DNA from: Vibrio celticus
Lineage (GTDB): Bacteria; Pseudomonadota; Gammaproteobacteria; Enterobacterales; Vibrionaceae
DNA: 64,000 nt
NCBI RefSeq assembly: GCF_024347335.1
Contig: NZ_AP025463.1
Span: 2,790,001-2,854,000, forward strand
Direction: 5' to 3'
The notes below the pieces were generated by a model. It had not been told where the DNA came from and did not search any database. It worked only from the letters and a program-made list of their open reading frames with translations. Each line of letters begins with the position of its first letter. Positions within the stretch are counted from its first letter, which is position 1. The translations under genes and the position numbers were made by a program. Positions 9,474 to 18,804 of the stretch are shown here, piece by piece.

Positions 9474-10707
9474 AGCGCGCTAGTCTCCGCTTAATGTTCT
9501 TCTCGATTACAACGTGGTCAAACAGAGGAGCAAATAAGTTTGCGAATAGGATCGCAAGCATCATGCCTTCTGGGTATGCAGGGTTAACTACACGAATCAT
9601 TACACACATTGCGCCGATTAGGATGCCGTACCACCACTTACCACCATTGGTAAATGACGCTGATACAGGGTCTGTTGCCATGAAGAACATACCAAACGCG
9701 AAGCCACCTAGAACTAGGTGCCAGTGCCAAGGCATGCTGAACATTGCGTTCGTGTCAGAACCGATCACATTAAACAATGTTGATACAGCAATCATACCGA
9801 TCATAACACCAGCAATGATGCGCCATGAAGCAATGCCCATGTATACGATCATTGCAGCACCGATCATAAGTGCAAGCGTTGATACTTCACCGATAGAACC
9901 TGGAATGTTACCAATGAATGCGTCCATCCAAGTGATCGTCTCACCAGATACCGTGTTCATTAGCGCGCTACCACCGCCTTGAGCCCATTGGCTAAGCGCT
10001 GTTGCACCAGAGAAACCGTCAGCTGCAGTCCAAACTACGTCACCAGAAATCTGAGCAGGGTATGCAAAGAATAGGAACGCACGACCAGCAAGTGCAGGGT
10101 TTAGGAAGTTACGACCCGTACCACCAAAGATCTCTTTAGCAACAACAACACCGAAGGTAATACCTAGTGCAGCTTGCCATAGAGGAAGTGTTGGCGGAAC
10201 GATAAGCGCGAATAAGATGGAAGTAACAAAGAAACCTTCGTTAACTTCGTGCTTACGCACCATACAGAACAGTACTTCCCAGAAACCACCAACGATAAAG
10301 ACCGTCGCGTAGATAGGTAAGAAGTAAGTCGCACCCAAGAGCATCTTACTGCCCCAACCTGCATCGGCTCCTAAGGAGGCTCCAAGCATTTCGGTTAGCC
10401 AGTAGTGCCAGTTACCATCAATGATAGAAACTAGTTCTGCACCTGAATACATGTGGTTTAGTGCTGCAATAGCTTGACCACCTGCGTTGTACATACCCCA
10501 GAACATTGCTGGGAATACCGCAAGCCAAACCATGATCATGATACGTTTTAAGTCAACGCTATCACGGACATGCGAGCTTTTCTTTGTAACTGTACCTGGT
10601 GTGTAGAAAAGTGTTGCTGCAGCTTCGTAAAGCGCAAACCACGTTTCGTGTTTACCACCTGGCTCAAAATGATGCTCGATGTCTTCAATAAACTTTTTAA
10701 GGCCCAT
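9463..10707 (-). CDS. nqrB: Na+-NQR subunit B (covalent FMN, riboflavin)
   Basis: Large membrane subunit of the pump that carries covalent FMN and is linked to the quinone site and sodium translocation. Seen: many membrane helices and SGATALSQW, whose acceptor falls at T236 when translation starts at the ATG at 10705-10707; T236 is the residue known in V. cholerae NqrB. That numbering and the normal 414-aa length are why I reject a 12-residue longer start at 10743. Five bp follow the nqrA stop. Confidence 0.98.
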   Translation of the reverse strand: MGLKKFIEDIEHHFEPGGKHETWFALYEAAATLFYTPGTVTKKSSHVRDSVDLKRIMIMVWLAVFPAMFWGMYNAGGQAIAALNHMYSGAELVSIIDGNWHYWLTEMLGASLGADAGWGSKMLLGATYFLPIYATVFIVGGFWEVLFCMVRKHEVNEGFFVTSILFALIVPPTLPLWQAALGITFGVVVAKEIFGGTGRNFLNPALAGRAFLFFAYPAQISGDVVWTAADGFSGATALSQWAQGGGSALMNTVSGETITWMDAFIGNIPGSIGEVSTLALMIGAAMIVYMGIASWRIIAGVMIGMIAVSTLFNVIGSDTNAMFSMPWHWHLVLGGFAFGMFFMATDPVSASFTNGGKWWYGILIGAMCVMIRVVNPAYPEGMMLAILFANLFAPLFDHVVIEKNIKRRLARYGK

Positions 10708-10712
10708 GAAAA

Positions 10713-12053
10713 TTACCCTTCCTTCACAATTGTATCTAGGCATTCACGAAGTAACTGACCGTACTCGTACTTACCAGGACATACAAAGGTACACAGTGCT
10801 AAATCTTCTTCATCTAGCTCTAGCGCACCAAGTGCTTGTGCACTATCAACGTCGCCAGCACATAGATCGCGAAGCAGCAAAGTAGGCTCCATATCTAATG
10901 GCATTACTTTCTCGTAGTTACCAATTGGAACCATAGAGCGATCACTACCGTTTGTTGTCGTTGTCATGTTGAACAACTGACCTTTAAACACGTGACCAAG
11001 GAATGAACGAGTAACAGAGAACTTGTTCTTACCAGGCATAGCCCAGCCAAATAGCTCTTTATCACGACCTTCACGAAGAACCGAAACCTGTTGATGGTAA
11101 CGGCCAAGGTAAGCATGTGGACCTGAAGCGTGAACACCAGATAATACTGAACCTGAGATCAGGCGAACTTCACCTGGCATCAACTCGCTGTCCGTCAACT
11201 CTTCAAGGCTAGCACCAATTTGAGTACGAACTAGACGTGGGTTATTAACTACTGGACCAGCCAGAGAAACAACACGCTCAGAGTAAATCTCACCAGTAAG
11301 GAACAACTTACCGAATGCGATAACGTCTTGGTAGTTAATGCTCCACGCTACATTTTGTGCATTTACCGGGTATAGGTAATGCATATGCGTGCCTGCAAGA
11401 CCTGCAGGGTGTGGGCCATCAAAAACATGTTCTTCAACATTAGACTGAGCTGAACGAGGTAAGCTAGTACCTTTTTTACAAACGTACACTTTACCGTTAG
11501 TCAGAGTTGAAAGAAGATCTAAACCAGCAACGAAAGCATCAGACTGCTCGTTAATGATTAATTCTGGCTCAGCTGCTAGCGGATTAGTATCCATAGCAGT
11601 AACGAAAATAGCCTGAGTTTCAGAATCAACTGCTGGAACCTTGCTGAACGGACGAGTTCGCAAAGCGGTCCATGCGCCAGACTCAACTAACTGAGCTTTA
11701 ACCGTTTCACGGTCAAGACTTGCTAGTTGGTTAGCTTCATAGCTATTGAACGTGATTTGCTCATTGCCTGCTACTTCAATCACTACTGATTGAAGAACAC
11801 GCTTAGCACCACGGTTCACTTCAATAACTTTACCGCTTGCTGGAGAAGTAAATACAACACCTGGGTTCTTTTTATCTGCAAAAAGAACTTGGCCTTTCTT
11901 CACTTCATCACCAACGCGAGCATGCATCGTAGGACGCATACCAACGTACTCTTCGCCAAGCAAGGCGACTTTAGTGATGGACTTACCATCATTAATCACC
12001 TGGGATGGAGTTCCTGCGATAGGAAGATCCAAACCCTTCTTTATTGTAATCAT
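10713..12053 (-). CDS. nqrA: Na+-NQR subunit A
   Basis: Cytoplasmic subunit of the sodium-pumping NADH:quinone oxidoreductase, bound to NqrB. Seen: typical start MITIKKGLDLPIAG, then a lipoyl/biotinyl-like fold segment (GDEVKKGQVLFADKKNPG) and a late CTFVCPGKYEYG. The ATG at 12051-12053 gives the usual 446 aa; four extra codons upstream are not needed. First gene of the operon nqrABCDEF, with a long (~520 bp) leader/promoter interval back to bolA. Confidence 0.98.
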   Translation of the reverse strand: MITIKKGLDLPIAGTPSQVINDGKSITKVALLGEEYVGMRPTMHARVGDEVKKGQVLFADKKNPGVVFTSPASGKVIEVNRGAKRVLQSVVIEVAGNEQITFNSYEANQLASLDRETVKAQLVESGAWTALRTRPFSKVPAVDSETQAIFVTAMDTNPLAAEPELIINEQSDAFVAGLDLLSTLTNGKVYVCKKGTSLPRSAQSNVEEHVFDGPHPAGLAGTHMHYLYPVNAQNVAWSINYQDVIAFGKLFLTGEIYSERVVSLAGPVVNNPRLVRTQIGASLEELTDSELMPGEVRLISGSVLSGVHASGPHAYLGRYHQQVSVLREGRDKELFGWAMPGKNKFSVTRSFLGHVFKGQLFNMTTTTNGSDRSMVPIGNYEKVMPLDMEPTLLLRDLCAGDVDSAQALGALELDEEDLALCTFVCPGKYEYGQLLRECLDTIVKEG

Positions 12054-12234
12054 ACGCACTTGCACTACTTTATCGGGAAAAAGATTCTTTTAATTGCGTA
12101 AATTCAGGACGTTTTAAAATCGCCCTTAGACACGACATTACAGTGTCCGGTTTTGGTAAATTTGAGATACCAAAATCGCAACATTACATTAATAAATTCA
12201 CCACAAAGATTATGTGAGATTTATCAGGTGCCGT

Positions 12235-12243
12235 ATTCTAGCA
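12235..12243 (-). promoter_or_regulatory. Candidate extended -10 promoter for nqr operon
   Basis: On the minus strand TGCTAGAAT is a good extended -10 (TGnTAtAAT) about 180 nt upstream of nqrA. No good -35 hexamer is seen at 17 bp, so this is a weak prediction. Confidence 0.3.
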
Positions 12244-12531
12244 TTTTTTGACAACTTGATGCCATGACCAATAACTTGAATACGGCCTATATTTGGTGAG
12301 ATTTGAAGCATATGGACTCTAAAATATGTATAAATTTGACGAGCCGCACAGATAAAATGGCTTTTGAATCGTGTTTTAAACAAGAGATTAATACTCTGTC
12401 ACAAACTCATATTTTTCGAGTTATGTTGAAACACTGTTAATAAAAACACTACTCGTTGTGGGTATTTTCAACCGCTCGATTTACCATCAGTTTGAGTGAT
12501 ATAACAACGAAAAACAGATGTATTTGGCAAC

Positions 12532-12553
12532 AAAAAAGGTGGCATCGCCACCT
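12532..12553 (-). terminator. bolA terminator
   Basis: AGGTGGC-ATC-GCCACCT hairpin, followed on the minus strand by TTTTTT. It lies 22 nt beyond the bolA stop. Confidence 0.75.
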
Positions 12554-12574
12554 CTTCTATATTCGATTACTCTA

Positions 12575-12883
12575 CTATTTCCCACCGCCCATACACATTG
12601 GGCTATCTGGCACGTTATCTAGCTGCTTCAACCATTCATCTTTTGTATAAGTGTGAATGGACAGTGCGTGAATATTGTTCGCAAGCTCTTCTGAAAGAGC
12701 TTTATTTACCGCTCGATGACGAGCAATAAGGCGTAAACCTTCAAACGCATCACTGACAACAATCACTTTAAAATGACTCTCAGAACCAGCCGGAACATTG
12801 TGCATATAGCTCTCATTGATCACGTTTAAATGACTTGGTGAAAACTCATTGTGCAATTTTGTTTCGATAACTTCTTGGATCAT
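12575..12883 (-). CDS. bolA: BolA-family protein
   Basis: BolA proteins are small KH-like-fold proteins that bind monothiol glutaredoxin with a 2Fe-2S cluster and influence envelope and stress genes. Seen: 102 aa with the family signature SHFKVIVVSDAFEGLRLIARHRAVN and a C-terminal HALSIHTYTKDEW. Conserved histidines of the family are present. AAGGA lies 6 nt before the ATG. The neighbourhood (bolA near yajG and ampG) is the same as in E. coli, which supports bolA rather than its paralogue ibaG. Confidence 0.92.
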   Translation of the reverse strand: MIQEVIETKLHNEFSPSHLNVINESYMHNVPAGSESHFKVIVVSDAFEGLRLIARHRAVNKALSEELANNIHALSIHTYTKDEWLKQLDNVPDSPMCMGGGK

Positions 12884-13057
12884 TGTGATTCCTTAATAAC
12901 GTATTGGCATTATCCGTGGGGTGAGTATAAACCCTAATAGGTCGAGTGTCTGAGTATTTAATAGCGAACGGCATAGGTTTGGTTGAGTTTTTTCTATCTT
13001 GTTCAGGCTGCATTTGAGACAATATCTTTGTTATTTCTTATATAAGTATCTCAAGCA

Positions 13058-14209
13058 ATGAAAACCGAACTTACCCTTCACGACAGAACTTTGACCTTAC
13101 ATCGTTTCCCAAAACGTTCAAATGAAACCCTTCAAGCTTGGGATGCGGGCGACGAATACATCATTAGTCACGTTGAAGAGATGAACCTTGAACCTGGTAA
13201 ACACATTCTGATCATGAACGATAGTTTTGGTGCTCTATCGGCTTGGTTCTCGAAAGATCATGATGTCACAATGATGAGTGACTCATTTATCTCTCACCGT
13301 GGTGCCCTGAAAAACTTACAGCGCAATCAAAGTAACCGAGTAAACTTCTTGAACACAATGGATGATATCCCACACGGTATCGATCTTGTGATCATGCAGT
13401 TGCCAAAAACAAATCGTCACCTAATTTGGCAATTGAGCCAACTGCGCCAAGCTTTGCCTGAAAGCTGCCAAGTGATCGGCGTCAACAAGGTAAAAGAGAT
13501 TCACACATCTACGCTTAACCTTTTCGAAAAGTACCTAGGCGAAACCAAAACATCACTAGCGAAGAAAAAACACCGCTTAGTATTCTCTTCTCCAAATTGC
13601 CAGCCTGTTCAAACGGTAGAGCCTTTTGTTGAGTGGGATGTAGACGGTGAAGATATCCGCCTGAAAAATTTACCAAATGTTTACTCAGGGGAAGCACTCG
13701 ATCAAGGCGCTCGCTATATGCTAGAGCATATTCCTCAAGATCCAGAGCTTCGTCATATCATCGACCTAGGCTGTGGCAACGGTGTATTGAGCGTAAAAGC
13801 AGGGCAATTGAACCCACAAGCTCGTATTACCTGTGTGGATGAAAGCTTTATGGCTGTGGAGTCAGCACGCCAAAACGTCAAGGATAACCTTGGTGAAGAC
13901 GGCAACTTCCAGTTCATCGCCAACAACTGTTTAGATGGCTTTAAGAAAAACAGCACCTACTTAGTGATGTGTAATCCTCCATTCCATCAGCAACAAGCGA
14001 TTACTGATCACATTGCATGGCAAATGTTCTGTGATGCAAAGCATGTTCTTAGCAATGGAGGCAAATTAATTGTTATTGGCAACCGACACCTCGGATACGA
14101 TGTCAAACTAGCAAGACTATTTGGTGAAGCTAACGTTGAAACGCTTGAACTAAACCAAAAATTTGAGATATTACAAGCAACAAGAGAGCCTGCGAATTTT
14201 AATAAATAA
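13058..14209 (+). CDS. rlmG: 23S rRNA (guanine1835-N2)-methyltransferase RlmG
   Basis: Methylates G1835 of 23S rRNA with S-adenosylmethionine. Seen: an N-terminal degenerate methyltransferase-like half (MNDSFGALSAW...), then a catalytic C-terminal half with the SAM loop IIDLGCGNGVLS (~residues 233-244) and the N6/N2-methyltransferase motif NPPF near residue 307. At 383 aa it is close to E. coli RlmG (378). Divergent from bolA; the 174-bp gap must hold both promoters. The Shine-Dalgarno is weak. Confidence 0.93.
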   Translation: MKTELTLHDRTLTLHRFPKRSNETLQAWDAGDEYIISHVEEMNLEPGKHILIMNDSFGALSAWFSKDHDVTMMSDSFISHRGALKNLQRNQSNRVNFLNTMDDIPHGIDLVIMQLPKTNRHLIWQLSQLRQALPESCQVIGVNKVKEIHTSTLNLFEKYLGETKTSLAKKKHRLVFSSPNCQPVQTVEPFVEWDVDGEDIRLKNLPNVYSGEALDQGARYMLEHIPQDPELRHIIDLGCGNGVLSVKAGQLNPQARITCVDESFMAVESARQNVKDNLGEDGNFQFIANNCLDGFKKNSTYLVMCNPPFHQQQAITDHIAWQMFCDAKHVLSNGGKLIVIGNRHLGYDVKLARLFGEANVETLELNQKFEILQATREPANFNK

Positions 14210-14275
14210 GCAGAAACGACTTCACAAGAATTTAAGATACCGAGCTTCTGGTGTGAATTTAGAAAGGATAAAGGA

Positions 14276-14845
14276 ATGAAAAAACTGATTTTGGCTGCTT
14301 CTATTATGGCTTTGACAGCATGTTCAGCCCCTCAGCAAGAACAAATCAATGTAATGCCAGAAGCTTCACTAAGCTCAAGCAACCTTGTACAAGGCAAAAC
14401 ATACACACTAACCAGTAAAGATGTTCGTGCCGCTCAATATGTTGCATTGGTTGATAGTGGCCGTTCAAACATTCAGCCAATTCACGCTAAGCAAAACATG
14501 CGTATTTCTCTAGAAAATGCTGTTGCACAGCAGTTAGAGTCTCAAGGTTTTCGTGCGAGCGTAAACAGTGAAAACTCGATTGTTTTAGAGATTCAAGAAG
14601 CACTCGTTACCGTAGAGCATACCATTATGGAAAACAAAATGGACGGTAAAGTAACGCTTGAAGTTACCGCTGAAACGCCTGAAGGCAAACTAGTTAAAAC
14701 ATTCAACGGCACTGCAACACGCACTGGTGCATTGAGTGCATCTAACGACGACATCTCTATGGTTCTTAATGACGTGATCAACTTGGTTCTTACTGAGATC
14801 GCTAACGACCAAGAGCTACAAACTTACATGAAGGAACGTTTCTAA
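14276..14845 (+). CDS. yajG: YajG-family lipoprotein
   Basis: Envelope lipoprotein of unknown function. Seen: signal peptide with lipobox LTAC, Cys at residue 16; a 189-aa product matching the YajG pattern (repeated beta-rich segments, SRSNI-type core near residues 60-75). AAAGGATAAAGGA lies just upstream of the ATG. Its stop overlaps the next start (TAATG), so it is co-translated with the cyclophilin; ampG follows, as in E. coli. Confidence 0.87.
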   Translation: MKKLILAASIMALTACSAPQQEQINVMPEASLSSSNLVQGKTYTLTSKDVRAAQYVALVDSGRSNIQPIHAKQNMRISLENAVAQQLESQGFRASVNSENSIVLEIQEALVTVEHTIMENKMDGKVTLEVTAETPEGKLVKTFNGTATRTGALSASNDDISMVLNDVINLVLTEIANDQELQTYMKERF

Positions 14846-15393
14846 TGGGTCGTATTTTATCTTCTATCGCATTAATGCTAGTGAGCGTAAGCGTTTGGGC
14901 TGGTCCTAAAGTAAACGTGGAAACAACATTAGGCGACTTCACTATTGAGCTTAACCAAGAACAAGCACCGGTTAGTGCGGAGAACTTCCTAAAATACGTT
15001 GCTGACGGCAGCTACGAAGGCACTATCTTCCACCGTGTTATTCCTGGCTTTATGGCGCAAGGTGGCGGCTTCGATCAAGAGATGAATCAACAAGCAACTT
15101 ACGCTCCTATCAAGAATGAAGGCAGCAATGGCTTGAAGAACGATACAGCAACAATCGCGATGGCTCGTACTAATGCGCCAGATTCTGCAACTCGTCAGTT
15201 CTTCATTAACTTCTCTGATAATGATTTCTTGAACGCCAAAGGTGGCAACCCAGGCTACGCTGTATTCGGCAAAGTAACTGAAGGTTTTGATGTTGTTCAA
15301 AAGATGGCAACGATTCCAACCAAGCGAATGGGCCGCATGTCAGACATCCCAGTCGACCCAATCGTCATCACTAAAGTGACCCTTCTTAAGTAA
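14845..15393 (+). CDS. Periplasmic peptidyl-prolyl cis-trans isomerase (cyclophilin)
   Basis: Cyclophilin-type proline isomerase with an export signal (residues 1-19, cleavage after VWA). Seen: FHRVIPGFMAQGGGF containing the catalytic arginine, MARTNAPDSATRQFFIN, and a late GYAVFGKV segment. The length of 182 aa matches PpiA-type periplasmic enzymes. Translation is coupled to yajG by a 1-base overlap. Whether to call it ppiA or ppiB cannot be settled from sequence alone, so no symbol is given. Confidence 0.93.
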   Translation: MGRILSSIALMLVSVSVWAGPKVNVETTLGDFTIELNQEQAPVSAENFLKYVADGSYEGTIFHRVIPGFMAQGGGFDQEMNQQATYAPIKNEGSNGLKNDTATIAMARTNAPDSATRQFFINFSDNDFLNAKGGNPGYAVFGKVTEGFDVVQKMATIPTKRMGRMSDIPVDPIVITKVTLLK

Positions 15394-15401
15394 TCCAATC
15401 T

Positions 15402-15430
15402 AACGCCCTTATTTCTTAAGGGCGTTTTTC
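15402..15430 (+). terminator. Terminator after cyclophilin gene
   Basis: AACGCCCTTA (15402-15411), loop, TAAGGGCGTT (15417-15426) and T-tract. It sits only 17 nt before ampG, so ampG may depend on read-through or a promoter inside the upstream gene. Confidence 0.75.
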
Positions 15431-15446
15431 TATACAAGGACGCCCT

Positions 15447-16805
15447 ATGTCATCAGGCACTCCCTCTCTTTCTTGGATGCAGACTTTCCGCAGCTACCTA
15501 GATAAACGCCTACTTTGGGTGTTTATGCTCGGCTGTTCGAGTGGCTTCCCATGGGTTCTTATTGGATCCAATATGTCTGGTTGGCTAAAAGATGCAGGTT
15601 TAACGCGTGCTGCCATCGGCTACTTTGGTAGTGTGTTTGCCGTGTATGCGATTAACTTTCTATGGGCACCATTGGTCGACCGAGTAAAACTGCCGGTGCT
15701 TCACGCAATACTCGGCCAGCGACGCAGTTGGATCTTTTTCTGCCAAACCATTGTTTTAATCGGTACCTTATTCATCGCAGGCGTCAATCCCGCAGAGAAC
15801 TTGGCGTTTACTTCAATGTTGGCGCTCGCTATTGCCATTGCCTCAGCCACGCAAGACATCGCGATTGATGCATTTCGTATTGATACCTTCCCAAAATCCG
15901 AAGCATCAAAACTGCCGCAAGCTTCTGCAATGGCCGTAATTGGTTGGTGGACGGGGTATTCTCTACCAGGCTACCTTGCCTTTATTAACGCAGACTCAAT
16001 CGGTTGGAATGGCGTGTATTACGGAATGGCAGGCGTCGTTGTCGTACTAATGCTGTTTACTCTTTTTGTCGGAGAGCCAAATACACAACGCGAAGCCCTG
16101 CAAGAACAGGCTCAGCAACGTCACAATAAGGTTGTCGGTTCGAAAATCGTGGCTTGGTTCAGTGTTACCGTGTTAGAACCGTTTTATGACTTCTTCAAAC
16201 GAAACGGAGTTCAAGTTGCCATTACACTACTGCTGTTCGTATTCCTATTTAAGATAGGTGAAGCCTTCCTAGGTCGCATGTCGATCACCTTCTATAAAGA
16301 GATAGGTTTCAGTAACGAACAGATCGGCCACTATTCGAAGTTAATTGGTTGGGGCGCAACCATATTCTTCACTTTGGTAGGCAGCGTCTTCAATGTAAAA
16401 TTCGGCATTGTACGCGGACTGATGATTGGCGGTGTTGCCATGGCAGCCAGTAATCTAATGTTTGCATGGATCGCTCAAGCAGGCCCAAGTGAAACACTGT
16501 TCTTGGCAACGATTATTGTCGATAACTTCACGACCGCCTTTTCAACAGTAGCTTTTGTCTCTTTCTTAACGTTATTAACTGGGCAGGCCTTCTCTGCAAC
16601 CCAATATGCATTACTCGCATCCTTGGGTAACTTCGGTCGAACAACACTGGCTTCATTTAGTGGTGAATTGGTCGATTACCTCAATGATTGGTCAACCTTC
16701 TTTATACTGACCGCACTTATGGTGATTCCAAGTTTGATCATGCTCTACTCGTTACGCCACTTTTTCACGGATTTATTAGAGAAAGCCAAAACTAACCAAG
16801 AATAG
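15447..16805 (+). CDS. ampG: AmpG-family muropeptide transporter (MFS)
   Basis: Inner-membrane permease that imports anhydromuropeptides for murein recycling; in other bacteria it feeds AmpR/beta-lactamase signalling. Seen: 452 aa with about 12 or more hydrophobic segments, an early MLGCSSGFPWVLIGSNM and the AmpG-typical ATQDIAIDAFRID in the fourth helix region. AGGA lies 6 nt before the ATG. Neighbours yajG and bolA agree with the E. coli ampG locus. Confidence 0.92.
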   Translation: MSSGTPSLSWMQTFRSYLDKRLLWVFMLGCSSGFPWVLIGSNMSGWLKDAGLTRAAIGYFGSVFAVYAINFLWAPLVDRVKLPVLHAILGQRRSWIFFCQTIVLIGTLFIAGVNPAENLAFTSMLALAIAIASATQDIAIDAFRIDTFPKSEASKLPQASAMAVIGWWTGYSLPGYLAFINADSIGWNGVYYGMAGVVVVLMLFTLFVGEPNTQREALQEQAQQRHNKVVGSKIVAWFSVTVLEPFYDFFKRNGVQVAITLLLFVFLFKIGEAFLGRMSITFYKEIGFSNEQIGHYSKLIGWGATIFFTLVGSVFNVKFGIVRGLMIGGVAMAASNLMFAWIAQAGPSETLFLATIIVDNFTTAFSTVAFVSFLTLLTGQAFSATQYALLASLGNFGRTTLASFSGELVDYLNDWSTFFILTALMVIPSLIMLYSLRHFFTDLLEKAKTNQE

Positions 16806-16823
16806 AGTCAAAGAAAACAAATA

Positions 16824-16854
16824 AGAAGAGGGTAGCATTGATCTACCCTCTTCT
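16824..16854. terminator. Hairpin between convergent ampG and DUF4397 gene
   Basis: 12-bp stem AGAAGAGGGTAG / CTACCCTCTTCT with a 7-nt loop. No clean T-tract on the plus side, so its strength is uncertain, but its place between convergent genes suggests termination. Confidence 0.6.
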
Positions 16855-16871
16855 ACGTTCTGTCTTCAGAT

Positions 16872-18218
16872 CTAGTCTGTTGTTTCACTGACAATTAGGT
16901 TAAACCCCGTACCCATCGAATCATCAATCGCCACGACTTGATACACCACACCATCAGCTAAGGTTGCGGGCGCAGAGTCGATAGCCACAACTGAAGGCTG
17001 ACCCGCTACAGTAATCGTCACAAAGTAAGACCCCGCCGCAACATAAATGCCATTCGCATAATCTTTGAATTTCACATCACTTAATGCTGGAGTGCTACCA
17101 GAGATCCCCGCGTTTTCTGTTAAGTAGATATCAACCGAAGCCGCAATTGGATTAGCCGCCGCGTGGGTAATGTTTAACACTGCACTGGTCGCAACCGGGC
17201 GACGGTTTTCAGGAACAACCAAAGGTTCCAAGTTGAGCGGACTTACTGTCCCTACCGCATAGATGCTGTAATCCATACCGGCAAATACCGCGACACCATC
17301 CGCATCAATTAATGCATTAGTTGTGGTGCCGTCAGCAAAGATGTCAATGTCATAACTTCCTGCAGCTAAATCGATAAATCCACGGATTTCCTTGAACATC
17401 AAATCAGCAAGAGGTGCAAATGCAGCTCCGTTCACAAATGGATCTACGTCCGGGGCGCCATCAACAAGATGACCGACTCTTACTTCTGCTGTTTCTGCCA
17501 TGTCATAGATTAACGATGATCCACTACCGTCCATCACCATCAATTTTACTGGAGAAGCGCTATTGGAGTCAGCTCTTGGCACAGCCGCAATCGTCAGTTC
17601 GCTGCCGCCAGACAGAGTGATTTCTCCAGAATCAAAAGCAATAGCACTGCCGCTCACGGTTTCTAATCTCACACGATATTGTCCTGCAGGGATATTGAGT
17701 ACGTCAGTAAAATCTTTATAAGCTAAAGTCCCTAACGGTGCGCCCAATGGATCACTCGGCCCTGTCACATATAGGTTTACATCGCCAACACCTGTTGCCG
17801 CGTGTACTACTTGCACATCTAGGCTTGAACTTGTTGCCGTTCCTGCAGCAGGGCGAGTAACAACCAAAGCCTCTACAGGATTGTTGGATCCATCGGCGTC
17901 GCCTACAACCATCACGGTGTAATCTAAGTCACCGCTTAAATCGAATTGGCTTTGAGGGATAACAGTGGCCACTTCGTCACCTGGGAGTTGGACATCGACT
18001 TGAAGAGTTGTCTGTCCTTGACCTACGGAGGCGTATCCGGATGCTTGAGCATAATCGACATCGCTCCAACGAGCCTGACTATTGACTAGAACGTTAGCTA
18101 AAGGAGCATTTGGCGATGCATGTACAGCTTGTAGTTGAGTTGTTGATTCATCGTCGTCATCACACCCAACAATAAATAGGGCTGAAATTGCTACAGCGAG
18201 TATAGGTGAATATTTCAT
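16872..18218 (-). CDS. DUF4397-repeat lipoprotein
   Basis: Predicted surface or periplasmic lipoprotein of unknown function. Seen: lipobox FIVGC with Cys at residue 19, an acidic DDDDES stretch after it, then four beta-rich modules that each begin with a related motif (VHASPNAP, VHAATGVGD, GHLVDGAPD, THAAANPIA). This is the repeat pattern of DUF4397. The start at ATG 18216-18218 is chosen for its GGAGAG at 7 nt and lipoprotein signal; an in-frame TTG 15 nt upstream is unlikely. A palindrome GATTAGT-N6-ACTAATC lies 44-63 nt upstream. About 448 aa. Confidence 0.83.
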   Translation of the reverse strand: MKYSPILAVAISALFIVGCDDDDESTTQLQAVHASPNAPLANVLVNSQARWSDVDYAQASGYASVGQGQTTLQVDVQLPGDEVATVIPQSQFDLSGDLDYTVMVVGDADGSNNPVEALVVTRPAAGTATSSSLDVQVVHAATGVGDVNLYVTGPSDPLGAPLGTLAYKDFTDVLNIPAGQYRVRLETVSGSAIAFDSGEITLSGGSELTIAAVPRADSNSASPVKLMVMDGSGSSLIYDMAETAEVRVGHLVDGAPDVDPFVNGAAFAPLADLMFKEIRGFIDLAAGSYDIDIFADGTTTNALIDADGVAVFAGMDYSIYAVGTVSPLNLEPLVVPENRRPVATSAVLNITHAAANPIAASVDIYLTENAGISGSTPALSDVKFKDYANGIYVAAGSYFVTITVAGQPSVVAIDSAPATLADGVVYQVVAIDDSMGTGFNLIVSETTD

Positions 18219-18804
18219 TGGTCTTCTCTCCAAAAAAGTTAGACCAGCTCGTCACACAAATGATTAGTCCAATAACTAATCTTTAAAAAGTATTTCAAAA
18301 TCTAGTGCAGTGAACTGTCTTTAATTCTCCGTGATTCAAAAAGTAGCTAGGTTCAAATCCCTAGGCAGTCATCACATGAGTTGTCCATCAATTGATTCCA
18401 ACTCCATTACGCTGCTGGTCAAAAATAGATCAAAGACAAGATTAAGAGGTGGTTTGAATGAGTCATTTTTTAAGAGAAAACGCTTAGAAAGGAATACTGT
18501 TGATTTTGATATGCATGTCACTCTAATTAGTAGAATCGTTTGCTTAGCGCAGTATTTCACCTATTTATCCACAAAATAATCGAATTTCACAAAATCAATA
18601 GAATTAGAGGTGCATCAAGATGCATTGCCACCTTAAAGTTCCATCATTTAGATCATTAGTGTGATCAACCTCACCTTAATAATTGTAGTTTTCACTCTGT
18701 CTCACTTTTATTTGAGAACAAAATCGCTATTATGCTCGGCATTCGGACATCATAAACACGCACGGATTAGCGGGTTACTTATTTCAAACATAGAGAGTTC
18801 CATT
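18219..18804. other. Intergenic region upstream of ompK and the DUF4397 gene
   Basis: 586 bp. Overlapping short frames on both strands exist but none has a ribosome site or protein-like composition. It should hold divergent promoters for the two envelope genes. Notable: palindrome at 18262-18281 and a short hairpin CTAGG...CCTAG at 18347-18364. Confidence 0.55.
18262..18281. promoter_or_regulatory. Palindrome GATTAGT-N6-ACTAATC
   Basis: Perfect 7-bp arms around CCAATA, 44-63 nt upstream of the DUF4397 lipoprotein start. The position suits an operator; the binding protein is unknown. Confidence 0.35.

Larger units (their letters stand above)
12054..12574. other. nqr promoter and leader interval (no gene)
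   Basis: 521 bp between nqrA and bolA. I find no credible coding frame. It holds the bolA terminator at its bolA end and an extended -10 candidate (12235-12243). The rest is AT-rich and without a structure I can name. Confidence 0.6.

Noticed and set aside
18347..18364. CTAGGTTCAAATCCCTAG looks like a tRNA T-arm
   Set aside because: The loop is 8 nt if the stem is perfect, and no D-arm, anticodon arm or acceptor stem is found around it.
18331..18579. Open reading frames on both strands upstream of ompK
   Set aside because: No ribosome site, unlikely composition, and they overlap each other; more likely non-coding promoter DNA.
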